A model generated the notes under the pieces. The model made no database searches and was not told the origin of the DNA. It worked only from the letters and a program-made list of their open reading frames with translations. Shown here one piece after another: positions 21,238 through 32,116 of a DNA stretch of 64,000 nt. Numbering within the stretch: the stretch's first letter is position 1; each line of letters begins with the position of its first letter. The translations under genes were made by a program, and so were the position numbers. Location: NCBI RefSeq assembly GCF_900105555.1, contig NZ_FNTZ01000001.1, forward strand, positions 2,542,001 to 2,606,000, in the 5' to 3' direction. This DNA is from Pseudomonas coleopterorum. GTDB lineage: Bacteria > Pseudomonadota > Gammaproteobacteria > Pseudomonadales > Pseudomonadaceae.

Positions 21238-24200
21238 TCAGGCCTCGACCATGGCCAGGGCCTCCTCCACATCCACCGCCACCAGACGCGAACAGCCCGG
21301 CTCATGCATGGTCACCCCCATCAATTGATCGGCCATTTCCATGGCGATCTTGTTGTGGGTGATATAGATGAATTGCACCGTCTGCGACATCTCTTTCACC
21401 AACCGCGCGTAACGACCGACGTTGGCGTCGTCCAACGGTGCATCGACTTCGTCGAGCATGCAGAACGGTGCCGGATTCAATTTGAAGATGGCGAAAACCA
21501 GGGCCAGTGCGGTCAGGGCTTTCTCTCCACCGGAGAGCAAATGAATGGTGCTGTTCTTCTTGCCGGGCGGACGCGCCATGATCGTTACCCCTGTATCGAG
21601 TAAATCTTCGCCCGTCAGTTCCAGATAAGCACTGCCGCCACCGAAAACTTTTGGAAAAAGAGCCTGCAAACCGGCGTTGATCTGGTCGAAAGTGTCCTTG
21701 AAACGGCTGCGGGTTTCCTTGTCGATCTTGCGGATGACGTTTTCCAGCGTGTCCAGCGCTTCGGCCAGGTCGGCATCCTGGGCGTCGAGGTAGCGTTTGC
21801 GTTCGGATTGCTGCTGGTACTCGTCGATGGCCGCCAGGTTGATCGCGCCCAGGCGCTGGATGCGGCCATCGATGCGCTGCAGCTCTTCCTCGGCTTCCTG
21901 TTCGCTGGTCAGCACGTCGAGGGTGGCGAGCACGCCGTGCAGGTCGTAGCCGTCGGCGTGCAGTTGTTCCTGCAGGGTCTTGCGGCGCACGCTAAGCCCT
22001 TGCCATTCCAGGCGGTGCTGTTCCAGCTGGCCGCGCAACAGCTGGCTCTGCTGTTCGGCCTGGGTACGGCGTTTTTCGACCTCGCGCAGGTCACGATCGG
22101 CGTCGTCCAGCGCCAGTCGCGCGTGGCGCATCTCGTCGTCCACGGCCATGCGTTGTTCGAGCAGACCCTCCAGGCTCAGGCGCAGCTCTTCGAGGGGGGC
22201 TTCGCCCTCCTCCAGGCCCAGCGTCAGCTGCTCACGCTTTTCCGTCAGGCGTTCGGCCTGCAGTTGCAGGCGCTCCAGTGCCTGGCGCGTGGAATCGTGC
22301 TGGGCGCGCAGCGAACCCAGGCGGACTGCCAACTGGTGAGCCCGGTCCTTGTGCTGACGCGCGTCCTGGCGAATGCGCTCCAGGCCCTCGCGCAGCTCGT
22401 CGCGCTGCGCCATCAATCGTTCACGCTGTTCGGTGTCGCTGGCCATGGCGTCGAGCGCGTCCTGCAACTGCAGGCGCGATTCGCCGACCTGCTCATGCTC
22501 CAACGCGCGCTGCTCGGACAGCTCGCTCAACTCTTCGTCGAGCCGGCGCCGACGCAGCGACAGTTGCTCGGCCTTGGCCCGGCTGGCCGAGAGCTTGGCC
22601 TTGAGCTCGCCCTGCTGGCGGTTTTCTTCCTGGATGCGGCGGCGCAGCTGTTCGCGCAGTTGTTCCTGGGCTTGCTGCTGCTCGCGGCAGGTGAGCAATT
22701 GTTCCTGCCAGTGCGCCAGGGTCGCCTCGTGGGTCTGCACGTCTGCCTGAAGGGCCTGCAGCTCCTGGCCACGGGCCAGGACGCCGCGGCTGGCGTCGTT
22801 GCCACGGCTGACCCGCAGGAAATGCCGTCCCAGCCAGTAGCCGTCCTGGCTAACCAGGCTCTCGCCTTCGGCCAACTGGCTGCGCAAGGCCAGCGCAGTG
22901 TCGAGGTCAGCGACGCCGCGCACCCCGGCCAGCCAAGGGCTGAGGTCGACATCGCTGTGGACCTTGTGCAGCAGGCTGTCTGCCGAGGCTGGAGCGCCCT
23001 TGGCAGGGCTGACCAGACGCAGCTCGCCCTGATCGAAGCCGGCCAGGTCCAGCCCCGCCAGATCATCGACCAGCACCGCTTGCAGGTCGGCGCCCAGAAC
23101 GGTTTCCACGGCCAGCTCCCAGCCCGCATCGACCCGCAGGCCTTCGGCCAGACGCGGATGTTGGGCAAGGCCCTGGTGGTCAAGCCACTGCGCGGTTCCC
23201 GTGCCCGGGTCCAGTGCGGCCTGCTGCAGCGCTTCCAGGGAGGCCTGGCGGCCGTTGAGTCGCTGCAACTCGCCCTGAGCCTGCTGTTGGGCCTGGGTGG
23301 CCTCTTGCAGTTGCTGACGGGTGGTTTCCAACTGCTCGGCCTGCTGCTGTTCCTGCGCGGCGCATTCTTCGATGAGCATTTCGCTGCTGGCCAGTTGTTC
23401 GTCCAGTTCGAGGATGGCGGCATCCTCGGGATCGGCCGCCAGCAGCTCACGTTCCTCGCTGTGGCGCCGCTGCCGCTCGGCCAGGCGCTGCATCGACAGT
23501 TCCAGCTGGGCAATCCGCGCCTGCTGGACTTCGGCCTGACGCCGCGGCTCGGCGGAGCGTATGTTGAACCGATCCCACTGTTCCTGCCAGCCGTGCATGC
23601 GGGTCTCCGCTTCTTCCAGAGCTGCGGCGGCCTCCTCGGCGGCTTCCGTGCTGATCGCCTGTTCGGGCTCGAGCATTTCCAGCTCCTCGCCCAAGGTGGC
23701 CAGCAGTGTGCGGTCGTGGCCCAGGTGCGATTCGGTTTCCAGGCGCGCGCGTTCGGCTTCCTTGAAGTCATCCTGCAATTGGCGCAGGCGCTGCTGGCCG
23801 TGCTGGATGTTCTGCTCGACCCGAGCAATGTCGCCGCCTACCGAATAGAAGCGCCCCTGCACCGTATTGAACCGCTCGGACAGCTCGTGATGACCATCGC
23901 GCAGGCGCTCGATGCTGGCATCGGCGTTGCGCTGTTCGGCGACCAGGGCCTCGAAGGCCACTTCCTGATCGGCGATGACCGCTTCGCGCTGGCCGACCTG
24001 CTCGTTCAAGGTCTGCCAGCGCAAGGCGGACAGCTGTGCCTTGAGCTGGCGCTCCTCGGCCTTGTACTGCTGGTATTTCTCCGCGGCCTGGGCCTGGCGG
24101 TGCAGGCGTTCGAGCTGGCGCTCCAGCTCCTCGCGCAGGTCGGTCAGACGCGCCAGGTTCTCGTGGGTACGACGGATGCGGCTCTCGGTTTCACGACGGC

Positions 24201-24726
24201 GCTCCTTGTACTTGGAGATGCCCGCCGCTTCTTCGATGAAATTGCGCAGGTCTTCGGGCTTGGCCTCGATGAGCTTGGAAATCATGCCCTGCTCGATGAT
24301 CGAGTAGCTGCGCGGGCCCAGGCCGGTGCCAAGGAAGATGTCGGTGATGTCGCGCCGACGGCACTTGGTGCCGTTCAGGTAATAGGTGTTCTGGCTCTCG
24401 CGGGTGACCTTGCGGCGGATCGAGATTTCCGCATAGGCGGCGTACTCGCCGACCAGGGTGCTGTCACTGTTGTCGAACACCAGTTCGATGCTGGCCTGGC
24501 TGACCGGCTTGCGGTTGGTAGAGCCGTTGAAGATGACGTCGGTCATCGACTCGCCGCGCAGGTTCTTCGCCGAGCTTTCGCCCATGACCCAGCGCACCGC
24601 GTCGATGATGTTGGACTTGCCGCAGCCATTGGGCCCGACCACGGCGGCCATGTTGCTGGGGAAATTGACCGTGGTGGGGTCGACGAACGACTTGAACCCG
24701 GCCAGACGAATGCACTTGAGGCGCAT
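21238..24726 (-). CDS. smc: chromosome segregation ATPase SMC
   Basis: Condensin core ATPase that organises the chromosome with ScpA and ScpB. Its 1162 residues match other Pseudomonas SMC proteins. Walker A GPNGCGKSNI lies at 31-40, followed by two long Gln/Glu/Leu-rich coiled coils broken by the hinge (around residues 510-660), and the C-terminal ATPase half with signature LSGGEKAL near 1065 and Walker B FCMLDEVDAPLDD. ATG 24726 gives the canonical MRLKCIRLAGFKSF; the frame upstream overlaps the GntR gene and is not coding. The start lies 2 nt after the GntR stop, so the two are probably co-transcribed. Confidence 0.97.
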   Translation of the reverse strand: MRLKCIRLAGFKSFVDPTTVNFPSNMAAVVGPNGCGKSNIIDAVRWVMGESSAKNLRGESMTDVIFNGSTNRKPVSQASIELVFDNSDSTLVGEYAAYAEISIRRKVTRESQNTYYLNGTKCRRRDITDIFLGTGLGPRSYSIIEQGMISKLIEAKPEDLRNFIEEAAGISKYKERRRETESRIRRTHENLARLTDLREELERQLERLHRQAQAAEKYQQYKAEERQLKAQLSALRWQTLNEQVGQREAVIADQEVAFEALVAEQRNADASIERLRDGHHELSERFNTVQGRFYSVGGDIARVEQNIQHGQQRLRQLQDDFKEAERARLETESHLGHDRTLLATLGEELEMLEPEQAISTEAAEEAAAALEEAETRMHGWQEQWDRFNIRSAEPRRQAEVQQARIAQLELSMQRLAERQRRHSEERELLAADPEDAAILELDEQLASSEMLIEECAAQEQQQAEQLETTRQQLQEATQAQQQAQGELQRLNGRQASLEALQQAALDPGTGTAQWLDHQGLAQHPRLAEGLRVDAGWELAVETVLGADLQAVLVDDLAGLDLAGFDQGELRLVSPAKGAPASADSLLHKVHSDVDLSPWLAGVRGVADLDTALALRSQLAEGESLVSQDGYWLGRHFLRVSRGNDASRGVLARGQELQALQADVQTHEATLAHWQEQLLTCREQQQAQEQLREQLRRRIQEENRQQGELKAKLSASRAKAEQLSLRRRRLDEELSELSEQRALEHEQVGESRLQLQDALDAMASDTEQRERLMAQRDELREGLERIRQDARQHKDRAHQLAVRLGSLRAQHDSTRQALERLQLQAERLTEKREQLTLGLEEGEAPLEELRLSLEGLLEQRMAVDDEMRHARLALDDADRDLREVEKRRTQAEQQSQLLRGQLEQHRLEWQGLSVRRKTLQEQLHADGYDLHGVLATLDVLTSEQEAEEELQRIDGRIQRLGAINLAAIDEYQQQSERKRYLDAQDADLAEALDTLENVIRKIDKETRSRFKDTFDQINAGLQALFPKVFGGGSAYLELTGEDLLDTGVTIMARPPGKKNSTIHLLSGGEKALTALALVFAIFKLNPAPFCMLDEVDAPLDDANVGRYARLVKEMSQTVQFIYITHNKIAMEMADQLMGVTMHEPGCSRLVAVDVEEALAMVEA

Positions 24727-24728
24727 GC

Positions 24729-25388
24729 TCAGCGGGCCGCCAAGGCGCTGAGCACCAGTTCGCAGCTGCGCTGGCAGTATTCGCCCAGCACCTTGCGGAT
24801 GAGCGGCAGGTCGCGCGCGGACACCGCTTCGAGCAAGCGCCCGAACAAGGCCAGGTATTCGCTCATCGACGCCTTGCGTTGTTCCAGTGCCAGGTAGTAG
24901 GTGCGGTTCATGGCCGGTTGCAGGTTCTCGACGGTTTCTTGCAGGTACGGGTTGTTGGCGAAGGGATAGGCGGCGCGCATGACGTTGAAGCTGTCCTCGA
25001 CGAAGGCATTGATGTCCTGGCGCTCGAAGCTGGTGTGCAGCCGCCGCTGGATGACCAGAAACGGCGCCAGGTCGGCTTCGCTCTGCCAGCGCTGGGCCAC
25101 GGCCTCGCCGAGCATGATGTACATCTCGCCCATCAGGGCGCACAGGCTGCGCACCTTGTGCTCGCTGAGTTCGCTGACCTGGGCGCCGCGCCGCGGCAGG
25201 ATGTCGACCAGATGACGCCGTTCCAGAATCAGCAAGGCCTCGCGCACCGAGCCACGGCTGACGTTCAGCGCCTGGGTGACCTTGAGTTCCTGGATGCGCT
25301 CGGCCGGCTTGAGCTCACCGCTGATGATGCGCTCGGCCAGATGATGGGCAATTTGCTCGGCGAGGCTGTCCGGCGCCTTGAACGTCAT
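24729..25388 (-). CDS. GntR family transcriptional regulator (FCD subfamily)
   Basis: Predicted DNA-binding regulator of 219 residues. The N-terminal winged helix-turn-helix (LAEQIAHHLAERIISGEL ... VSRGSVREALLILERRHLV) is followed by an all-helical FCD-type ligand domain. ATG 25388 has AAGGA 5 nt upstream; upstream in-frame sequence is not family-like. It is divergent from xdhABC-guaD across 255 bp that contain a perfect dyad over the xdh promoter. I infer that it represses the purine genes, perhaps with a purine intermediate as effector. It is also the first gene before smc, so its own promoter may serve smc. Confidence 0.9.
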   Translation of the reverse strand: MTFKAPDSLAEQIAHHLAERIISGELKPAERIQELKVTQALNVSRGSVREALLILERRHLVDILPRRGAQVSELSEHKVRSLCALMGEMYIMLGEAVAQRWQSEADLAPFLVIQRRLHTSFERQDINAFVEDSFNVMRAAYPFANNPYLQETVENLQPAMNRTYYLALEQRKASMSEYLALFGRLLEAVSARDLPLIRKVLGEYCQRSCELVLSALAAR

Positions 25389-25558
25389 GGTTTTCCTTCG
25401 ACAATCGGTAATCGGTGATCGGCTGTCTGTGATCGCAGCATGGCGCGCAGTGTACCCCAATTGCCGGGCAAAGGCGGCAGGTTGGCACGGATGTGGCTTG
25501 GCAAAGGGCATGACTGCCGGGGTGCAGGAAACGGGCTCGCTCAACTTCCTGACCCGCA

Positions 25559-25577
25559 GGTCAACTAATCATTGACC
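25559..25577. promoter_or_regulatory. putative GntR operator in the xdhA promoter
   Basis: Perfect dyad GGTCAA-N7-TTGACC. Its right arm is the -35 hexamer of the xdhA promoter, so a bound protein would block RNA polymerase. The adjacent divergent GntR gene is the obvious candidate. Confidence 0.6.
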
Positions 25578-25600
25578 GCTCCCCGGCCGCCGCATAGATT
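25572..25600 (+). promoter_or_regulatory. sigma-70 promoter of xdhABC-guaD
   Basis: TTGACC (25572-25577), a 17-nt spacer, TAGATT (25595-25600); transcription would begin near 25607. This supports the xdhA start at 25644 and rules out upstream in-frame starts within the promoter. Confidence 0.65.
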
Positions 25601-25643
25601 CTGCTTGAGGCAGACCCAAGAATCAGGTGTCGTGAGGCCATCC

Positions 25644-27098
25644 GTGATCCAGTTCCTTTTGAATCAAACGCTGCACACCGAGCATGCCCTGGACCCGAAT
25701 CTGACCGTGCTCGAGTACCTGCGCACCGATTTGGCGCGTCCGGGCACCAAAGAGGGCTGTGCCAGCGGCGATTGCGGTGCCTGCACCGTGGTGATCGGCG
25801 AGCTGGTCGAAGACCAGGGTCAATCACACATTCGTTATCGCAGCAGCAACGCCTGCCTGACGTTCGTTTCCAGCCTGCACGGCAAGCAACTGCTCAGCGT
25901 CGAGGACCTCAAGCATCAGGGTCGCCTGCACAGCGTGCAGCAGGCCATGGTCGACTGCCACGGCTCACAGTGCGGGTTTTGCACCCCAGGTTTCGTCATG
26001 TCGCTGTTCGCCTTGCAGAAGAACCAGCCGCAGGCCAACCGCGAGCAAGCCTGCGAGGCGCTGTCCGGCAACCTCTGCCGCTGCACCGGTTACCGCCCCA
26101 TTCTCGACGCCGCGGCCCAGGCCTGCGGCGGACCTGCCTTGCCCGATCAGTTCGACCGCCAGCAAGCGCAGACCGTCGCCCGGCTGAAAACCATCGCGCC
26201 GGCGCAGACCGACGAGCTCAACGGTGGCAACAACCGCTGCCTGGTGCCCTTGACCGTCGCCGATCTGGCCGAGCTGTACAGCGAGCAGCCCGAGGCGCGG
26301 CTACTGGCCGGCGGCACCGATCTGGCACTGGAGGTGACACAGGCGCATCGGGTCCTGCCGGTGATGATCTACGTGGGCCATGTGGCCGAGATGAAGCGCA
26401 TCGAGACCTTCGACGACCGCCTGGAGATCGGCGCAGCCACGCCGCTGACCGATTGCTATCAGGCCCTGGCGGACGAGTACGCGGATTTCGGCCATCTGTT
26501 GCACCGTTTTGCCTCGTTGCAGATTCGCAACCAGGCCACCCTGGGCGGCAACATCGGCAACGCCTCGCCGATCGGCGACAGCCCGCCCCTGCTCCTGGCC
26601 CTGGGTGCGCAACTGGTATTGCGCAAGGGCGAGCGCAGCCGCACCCTGCCCTTGCAGGACTACTTCATCGACTACCGGATCACCGCTCGCGAAGACGGCG
26701 AGTTCATCGAAAAGGTCATCGTGCCCCGGGCCGACGCTCGCCGCGTGTTTCGCGCCTACAAGGTCTCGAAACGCCTGGACGATGACATTTCCGCGGTCTG
26801 CGCCGCGTTCAACCTGCTGATCGAAGACGGCCGCGTTCATGATGTGCGCATCGCCTACGGCGGGATGGCGGCCATTCCCAAGCGCGCCGCCGCCTGCGAG
26901 GCCGCGTTGCTCGGCAAACCCTGGACACAGGCGACCGTTGAAACCGCTTGCGCCGCCCTGGCCGATGACTTCACACCGCTGTCGGATTTCCGCGCGAGCA
27001 AGCAGTACCGCTTGCTGACCGCGCAAAACCTGCTGCGCAAGTGCTTCATCGAATTGCAGTCGCCCCACCTCCAAACTCGGGTGATCGCCCATGTCTGA
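25644..27098 (+). CDS. xdhA: xanthine dehydrogenase small subunit (2Fe-2S and FAD)
   Basis: Iron-sulfur/flavin subunit of xanthine dehydrogenase, which oxidises hypoxanthine and xanthine to urate. The 484 residues comprise a plant-type 2Fe-2S domain (Cys 39, 44, 47 in EGCASGDCGAC, and Cys 71), a second 2Fe-2S helical domain (QCGFCTPG ... LCRCTGY), and a FAD domain with LLAGGTDLALEV and NIGNASPIGDSPP. I choose GTG 25644 because TGAGG lies 6 nt upstream and the protein then begins VIQFLLNQTL like relatives. First gene of a four-gene overlapping operon. Confidence 0.95.
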   Translation: MIQFLLNQTLHTEHALDPNLTVLEYLRTDLARPGTKEGCASGDCGACTVVIGELVEDQGQSHIRYRSSNACLTFVSSLHGKQLLSVEDLKHQGRLHSVQQAMVDCHGSQCGFCTPGFVMSLFALQKNQPQANREQACEALSGNLCRCTGYRPILDAAAQACGGPALPDQFDRQQAQTVARLKTIAPAQTDELNGGNNRCLVPLTVADLAELYSEQPEARLLAGGTDLALEVTQAHRVLPVMIYVGHVAEMKRIETFDDRLEIGAATPLTDCYQALADEYADFGHLLHRFASLQIRNQATLGGNIGNASPIGDSPPLLLALGAQLVLRKGERSRTLPLQDYFIDYRITAREDGEFIEKVIVPRADARRVFRAYKVSKRLDDDISAVCAAFNLLIEDGRVHDVRIAYGGMAAIPKRAAACEAALLGKPWTQATVETACAALADDFTPLSDFRASKQYRLLTAQNLLRKCFIELQSPHLQTRVIAHV

Positions 27099-29466
27099 AC
27101 ATCAAGCGCCCGACAGCCAGGCACGTATGGCTGAACTGTTCGCCCAGGGCCTGACCACCGGCGTTGGCCGGGGCATCAAGCACGACAGCGCCGACAAGCA
27201 CGTCACCGGTGAGGCGGTGTACATCGACGACCGCCTGGAATTTCCCAACCAGCTGCACGTGTGCGCACGGCTTTCCGACCGGGCCCATGCGCGCATCCTG
27301 CGCATCGACACGTCGGCCTGCTACGACATCCCCGGTGTGCGCCTGGCGATCACTCACGAGGACATTCCGGGCCTCAAGGACATCGGTCCGCTGCTGCCGG
27401 GCGATCCGCTGCTGGCGATCGACAAGGTCGAGTTCGTCGGCCAGCCGGTGCTGGCCGTGGCCGCGCGCGATCTGGACAGCGCCCGCCGCGCAGCGATGGC
27501 CGCCGTGATCGAGTACGAGGACCTGCCGCCGGTGCTGGACGTGGTCCAGGCGCTGCGCCAGCAGCATTTCGTGCTCGACAGCCACACCCACCAGCGCGGT
27601 GACTCGGCAGCGGCACTGGCCAGCGCGCCCCATCGCCTGCAGGGCAGCCTGCACATCGGCGGCCAGGAACATTTCTACCTGGAAACCCAGATCAGCTCGG
27701 TGATGCCCACCGAGGACGGCGGGATGATCGTCTACTGCTCGACGCAGAACCCGACCGAGGTGCAGAAGCTGGTGGCCGAGGTGCTGAACGTGCCCATGAG
27801 CCAGGTGGTGGTGGACATGCGGCGCATGGGCGGCGGTTTCGGCGGCAAGGAAACCCAGGCCGCCAGCCCGGCCTGCCTGTGCGCCGTGGTGGCGCGCCTG
27901 ACCGGGCAGCCGACCAAGATGCGCCTGCCGCGGGTCGAAGACATGCTCATGACCGGCAAGCGCCACCCCTTCTACATCGAATACGACGTCGGCTTCGACG
28001 ACAACGGGCGGCTGCACGGGATCGATCTGGACCTGGCCGGCAACTGCGGCTATTCGCCCGATCTGTCGGCGTCGATCGTCGACCGAGCGATGTTCCATGC
28101 CGACAACGCCTATTACCTGGGCGATGCCACCATCAATGGCCACCGCTGCAAGACCCACACCGCGTCCAACACTGCCTACCGCGGCTTCGGTGGCCCCCAG
28201 GGCATGGTGGCCATCGAGGAAGTGATGGACCGCATTGCGCGCCATCTGGCCCTCGACCCGCTGGCGGTGCGCAAGGCCAACTACTACGGCAAGACCGAGC
28301 GCAATGTCACCCATTACTACCAGACGGTGGAGCACAACCTGCTCGAAGAGATCACCGCCGAACTCGAAGCCAGCTGCGACTACGAACAGCGCCGCGACGC
28401 GATCCGCGCGTTCAACGCCGACAGCCCGGTGTTGAAAAAGGGCCTGGCGCTGACCCCGGTCAAGTTCGGTATCTCGTTCACGGCCAGCTTTCTCAACCAG
28501 GCTGGCGCGCTGATCCATATCTACACCGACGGCAGCATTCACCTGAACCACGGCGGCACCGAGATGGGCCAGGGCCTGAACGTCAAGGTCGCGCAGGTGG
28601 TGGCCGAAGTGTTCCAGGTCGATATCGCGCGTATCCAGATCACCGCCACCAACACCGACAAGGTGCCCAACACCTCGCCCACTGCGGCGTCCAGCGGTGC
28701 CGACCTGAACGGCAAGGCAGCGCAGAACGCCGCGCTGACTCTCAAGCAGCGGCTGGTCGAGTTCGCCGCCCGGCACTACCGGGTCAGTGACGAAGACGTA
28801 GAATTCAGCAACGGCCATGTCCGCGTGCGCGACCAGTTGCTGACCTTCCAGAGCCTGGTGCAGCAGGCGTGGATGGGCCAGGTGTCGCTGTCCAGCACGG
28901 GCTACTACAAGACGCCGAAGATTCATTACGACCGCAGCCTGGCCCGCGGCCGGCCGTTCTACTACTTCGCCTATGGCGCGGCCTGCTGCGAAGTGCTGAT
29001 CGACACCCTGACCGGCGAGTACAAGCTGCTGCGCACCGACATCCTCCACGACGTTGGCGCCTCGCTGAACCCGGCCATCGACCTGGGTCAGGTGGAAGGC
29101 GGTTTCCTCCAGGGCGTGGGCTGGCTGACCTGCGAGGAGCTGGTGTGGAGCGATCAGGGCAAGCTGCTGACCAGCGGCCCGGCGTCATACAAGATTCCGG
29201 CGGTGGCCGACATGCCCCAGGACCTGCGCGTGCGGTTGGTGGAAAACCGCAAGAACCCGGAAGACACCGTGTTTCATTCCAAAGCCGTGGGCGAGCCGCC
29301 GTTCATGCTGGGTATCGCTGCCTGGTGCGCGATCAAGGATGCCGTGGCCAGCCTGGGTGACTACCGGCTGCAACCCAGCATCGATGCCCCGGCCACGCCG
29401 GAACGGGTGCTGTGGGGCTGCGAGCAGATGCGCCAGGCGGCGTCGGGGAGCGTGTCTCATGACTGA
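27091..29466 (+). CDS. xdhB: xanthine dehydrogenase large subunit (molybdopterin-binding)
   Basis: Catalytic molybdenum subunit, 791 residues. N-terminal aldehyde-oxidase/xanthine dehydrogenase a/b hammerhead (VTGEAVYIDDRLEFPNQLH), then molybdopterin-binding segments MGGGFGGKE, NTAYRGFGGPQGM, TEMGQGLNVK and PTAASSGADLNG, with the active-site glutamate in VGEPPFMLGIA near the C-terminus. The start overlaps xdhA by 8 nt. It requires XdhC, encoded next, for cofactor sulfuration. Confidence 0.96.
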   Translation: MSEHQAPDSQARMAELFAQGLTTGVGRGIKHDSADKHVTGEAVYIDDRLEFPNQLHVCARLSDRAHARILRIDTSACYDIPGVRLAITHEDIPGLKDIGPLLPGDPLLAIDKVEFVGQPVLAVAARDLDSARRAAMAAVIEYEDLPPVLDVVQALRQQHFVLDSHTHQRGDSAAALASAPHRLQGSLHIGGQEHFYLETQISSVMPTEDGGMIVYCSTQNPTEVQKLVAEVLNVPMSQVVVDMRRMGGGFGGKETQAASPACLCAVVARLTGQPTKMRLPRVEDMLMTGKRHPFYIEYDVGFDDNGRLHGIDLDLAGNCGYSPDLSASIVDRAMFHADNAYYLGDATINGHRCKTHTASNTAYRGFGGPQGMVAIEEVMDRIARHLALDPLAVRKANYYGKTERNVTHYYQTVEHNLLEEITAELEASCDYEQRRDAIRAFNADSPVLKKGLALTPVKFGISFTASFLNQAGALIHIYTDGSIHLNHGGTEMGQGLNVKVAQVVAEVFQVDIARIQITATNTDKVPNTSPTAASSGADLNGKAAQNAALTLKQRLVEFAARHYRVSDEDVEFSNGHVRVRDQLLTFQSLVQQAWMGQVSLSSTGYYKTPKIHYDRSLARGRPFYYFAYGAACCEVLIDTLTGEYKLLRTDILHDVGASLNPAIDLGQVEGGFLQGVGWLTCEELVWSDQGKLLTSGPASYKIPAVADMPQDLRVRLVENRKNPEDTVFHSKAVGEPPFMLGIAAWCAIKDAVASLGDYRLQPSIDAPATPERVLWGCEQMRQAASGSVSHD

Positions 29467-30321
29467 CTGGATCGGTGCCCTGGCCGAACACCAGGCCCGT
29501 GGCGAAGCCTGCGTGCTGGTGACCATCATCGAAGAGAAAGGCTCCACGCCGCGCAACGCCGGGGCGAAGATGGTGGTCAGCGCCACGGCGCTGTTCGACA
29601 CCATTGGCGGCGGCCACCTGGAATACAAGGCGCTGCAGATCGCCCGCGAAATGCTGGCCGAAGGTACCCGCGCCACACGCCTGGAGCGTTTCAGTCTTGG
29701 CGCTAGCCTGGGGCAATGCTGTGGCGGTGCCACGGTGCTGCTGTTCGAGCCGGTGGCGCAAACCCAGGCGCAGGTGGTGGTGTTCGGTGCCGGCCATGTC
29801 GGCCGTGCGCTGGTGCCGCTGCTGGCGAGCCTGCCGTGCCGGGTGCGCTGGGTCGACTCGCGGCCCGAGGAGTTTCCGGCCAGCCTGCCCGACGGTGTCT
29901 GCCAGGTGATCACCGACGAGCCGGTGGACGAGGTCGCGAGCCTGCCGGTGGGCAGCTACTGCATCGTCATGACCCACGATCACTCGCTGGATCTGGAACT
30001 GACCCGAGCCATCCTGGAGCGCAACGACTTCACCTGGTTCGGCCTGATCGGCTCCGCCACCAAGCGCGCGCGATTCGAGCACCGTCTGCGCGACCGCGGC
30101 ATCGCGCCCGCAGTGGTGCAGCGCATGCGCTGCCCCATGGGCCTGGCAGCGGTGAAGGGCAAGCTGCCCATGGAAATCGCCGTTTCCATCGCCGCCGAGA
30201 TCATCGCCACCTACAATGCGCACTTTGGCGCCCGCGCCGAGCCGGGGACAGCCAGCTCGCCGGGGGTCGCCCAACTGCTGCCGCGCTCGCGCCGCAGCCC
30301 CGTTCCCTTGAGAGATGCACC

Positions 30322-30325
<4 letters not shown>
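29459..30325 (+). CDS. xdhC: xanthine dehydrogenase accessory protein XdhC
   Basis: Binds molybdopterin cofactor, promotes its sulfuration and delivers it to XdhB. The 288-residue protein has an N-terminal XdhC/CoxI domain (VTIIEEKGSTPRNAGAKMVV, then GGGHLEYKAL, and LGQCCGG) and a C-terminal Rossmann domain (VVVFGAGHVGRAL, LIGSATKRARFEHR). ATG 29459 overlaps the xdhB stop by 8 nt. The last ~25 residues are Ser/Arg/Pro-rich and extend past the domain. Confidence 0.95.
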
Positions 30326-31629
<1,304 letters not shown>

Positions 31630-31716
31630 CTCGCCATACAGATTCCCATGGAACTTTTGCAGGAAAACCGCCCCTCAATCGGGTACCCTGCCCACTTTTC
31701 AGAAAGGAGAATCACC

Positions 31717-31998
31717 ATGGCTAAAGCCACTGCCCGCCACATCCTGGTTGCCGACGAAGCCAAGTGCAACGACCTCAAGGCCCAGATCGAAGGCGGCGCC
31801 GATTTCGCGGAAATCGCCAAGGCCAATTCCACCTGCCCATCCAGCCGTCAAGGCGGCGACCTGGGTTCGTTCGGTCCAGGCCAGATGGTCAAGGAATTCG
31901 ACACCGTCGTGTTCAGCGCGCCGATCAACGTCGTGCAAGGCCCGGTGAAGACCCAGTTCGGTTACCACCTGCTGGAAGTCACCAGCCGTCAGGACTGA
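31717..31998 (+). CDS. ppiC: single-domain parvulin peptidyl-prolyl isomerase
   Basis: Cytoplasmic rotamase of 93 residues, lacking a signal peptide. The parvulin fold is complete: ARHILVADEAKCNDLKAQI, FAEIAKANSTCPSS, RQGGDLGSFGPGQMV, and GPVKTQFGYHLLEV. AAAGGAG sits 8 nt before ATG 31717, a strong site. It is monocistronic, with a terminator at 32024-32050. A second parvulin lies at 43439. Confidence 0.95.
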   Translation: MAKATARHILVADEAKCNDLKAQIEGGADFAEIAKANSTCPSSRQGGDLGSFGPGQMVKEFDTVVFSAPINVVQGPVKTQFGYHLLEVTSRQD

Positions 31999-32023
31999 TT
32001 CGTCCGCGGTCTGCGCTACACCC

Positions 32024-32050
32024 GAACGGCCCGTCTATCGCGGGCCGTTC
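32024..32050 (+). terminator. terminator of ppiC
   Basis: GAACGGCCCG-N7-CGGGCCGTTC, a perfect 10-bp stem, followed by TGCGTTTGC. It starts 25 nt after the ppiC stop. Confidence 0.7.
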
Positions 32051-32116
32051 TGCGTTTGCAATACCACCGGGCCATGATGTTAGGCTGCACCCTTCGCTTT
32101 TCGACCCAGGCAGACA

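Noticed and set aside
21808..24897. 1029-codon plus-strand open frame opposite smc
   Set aside because: The Leu/Gln/Ala-rich sequence is the complement of the SMC coiled coil. SMC is confidently identified on the minus strand.
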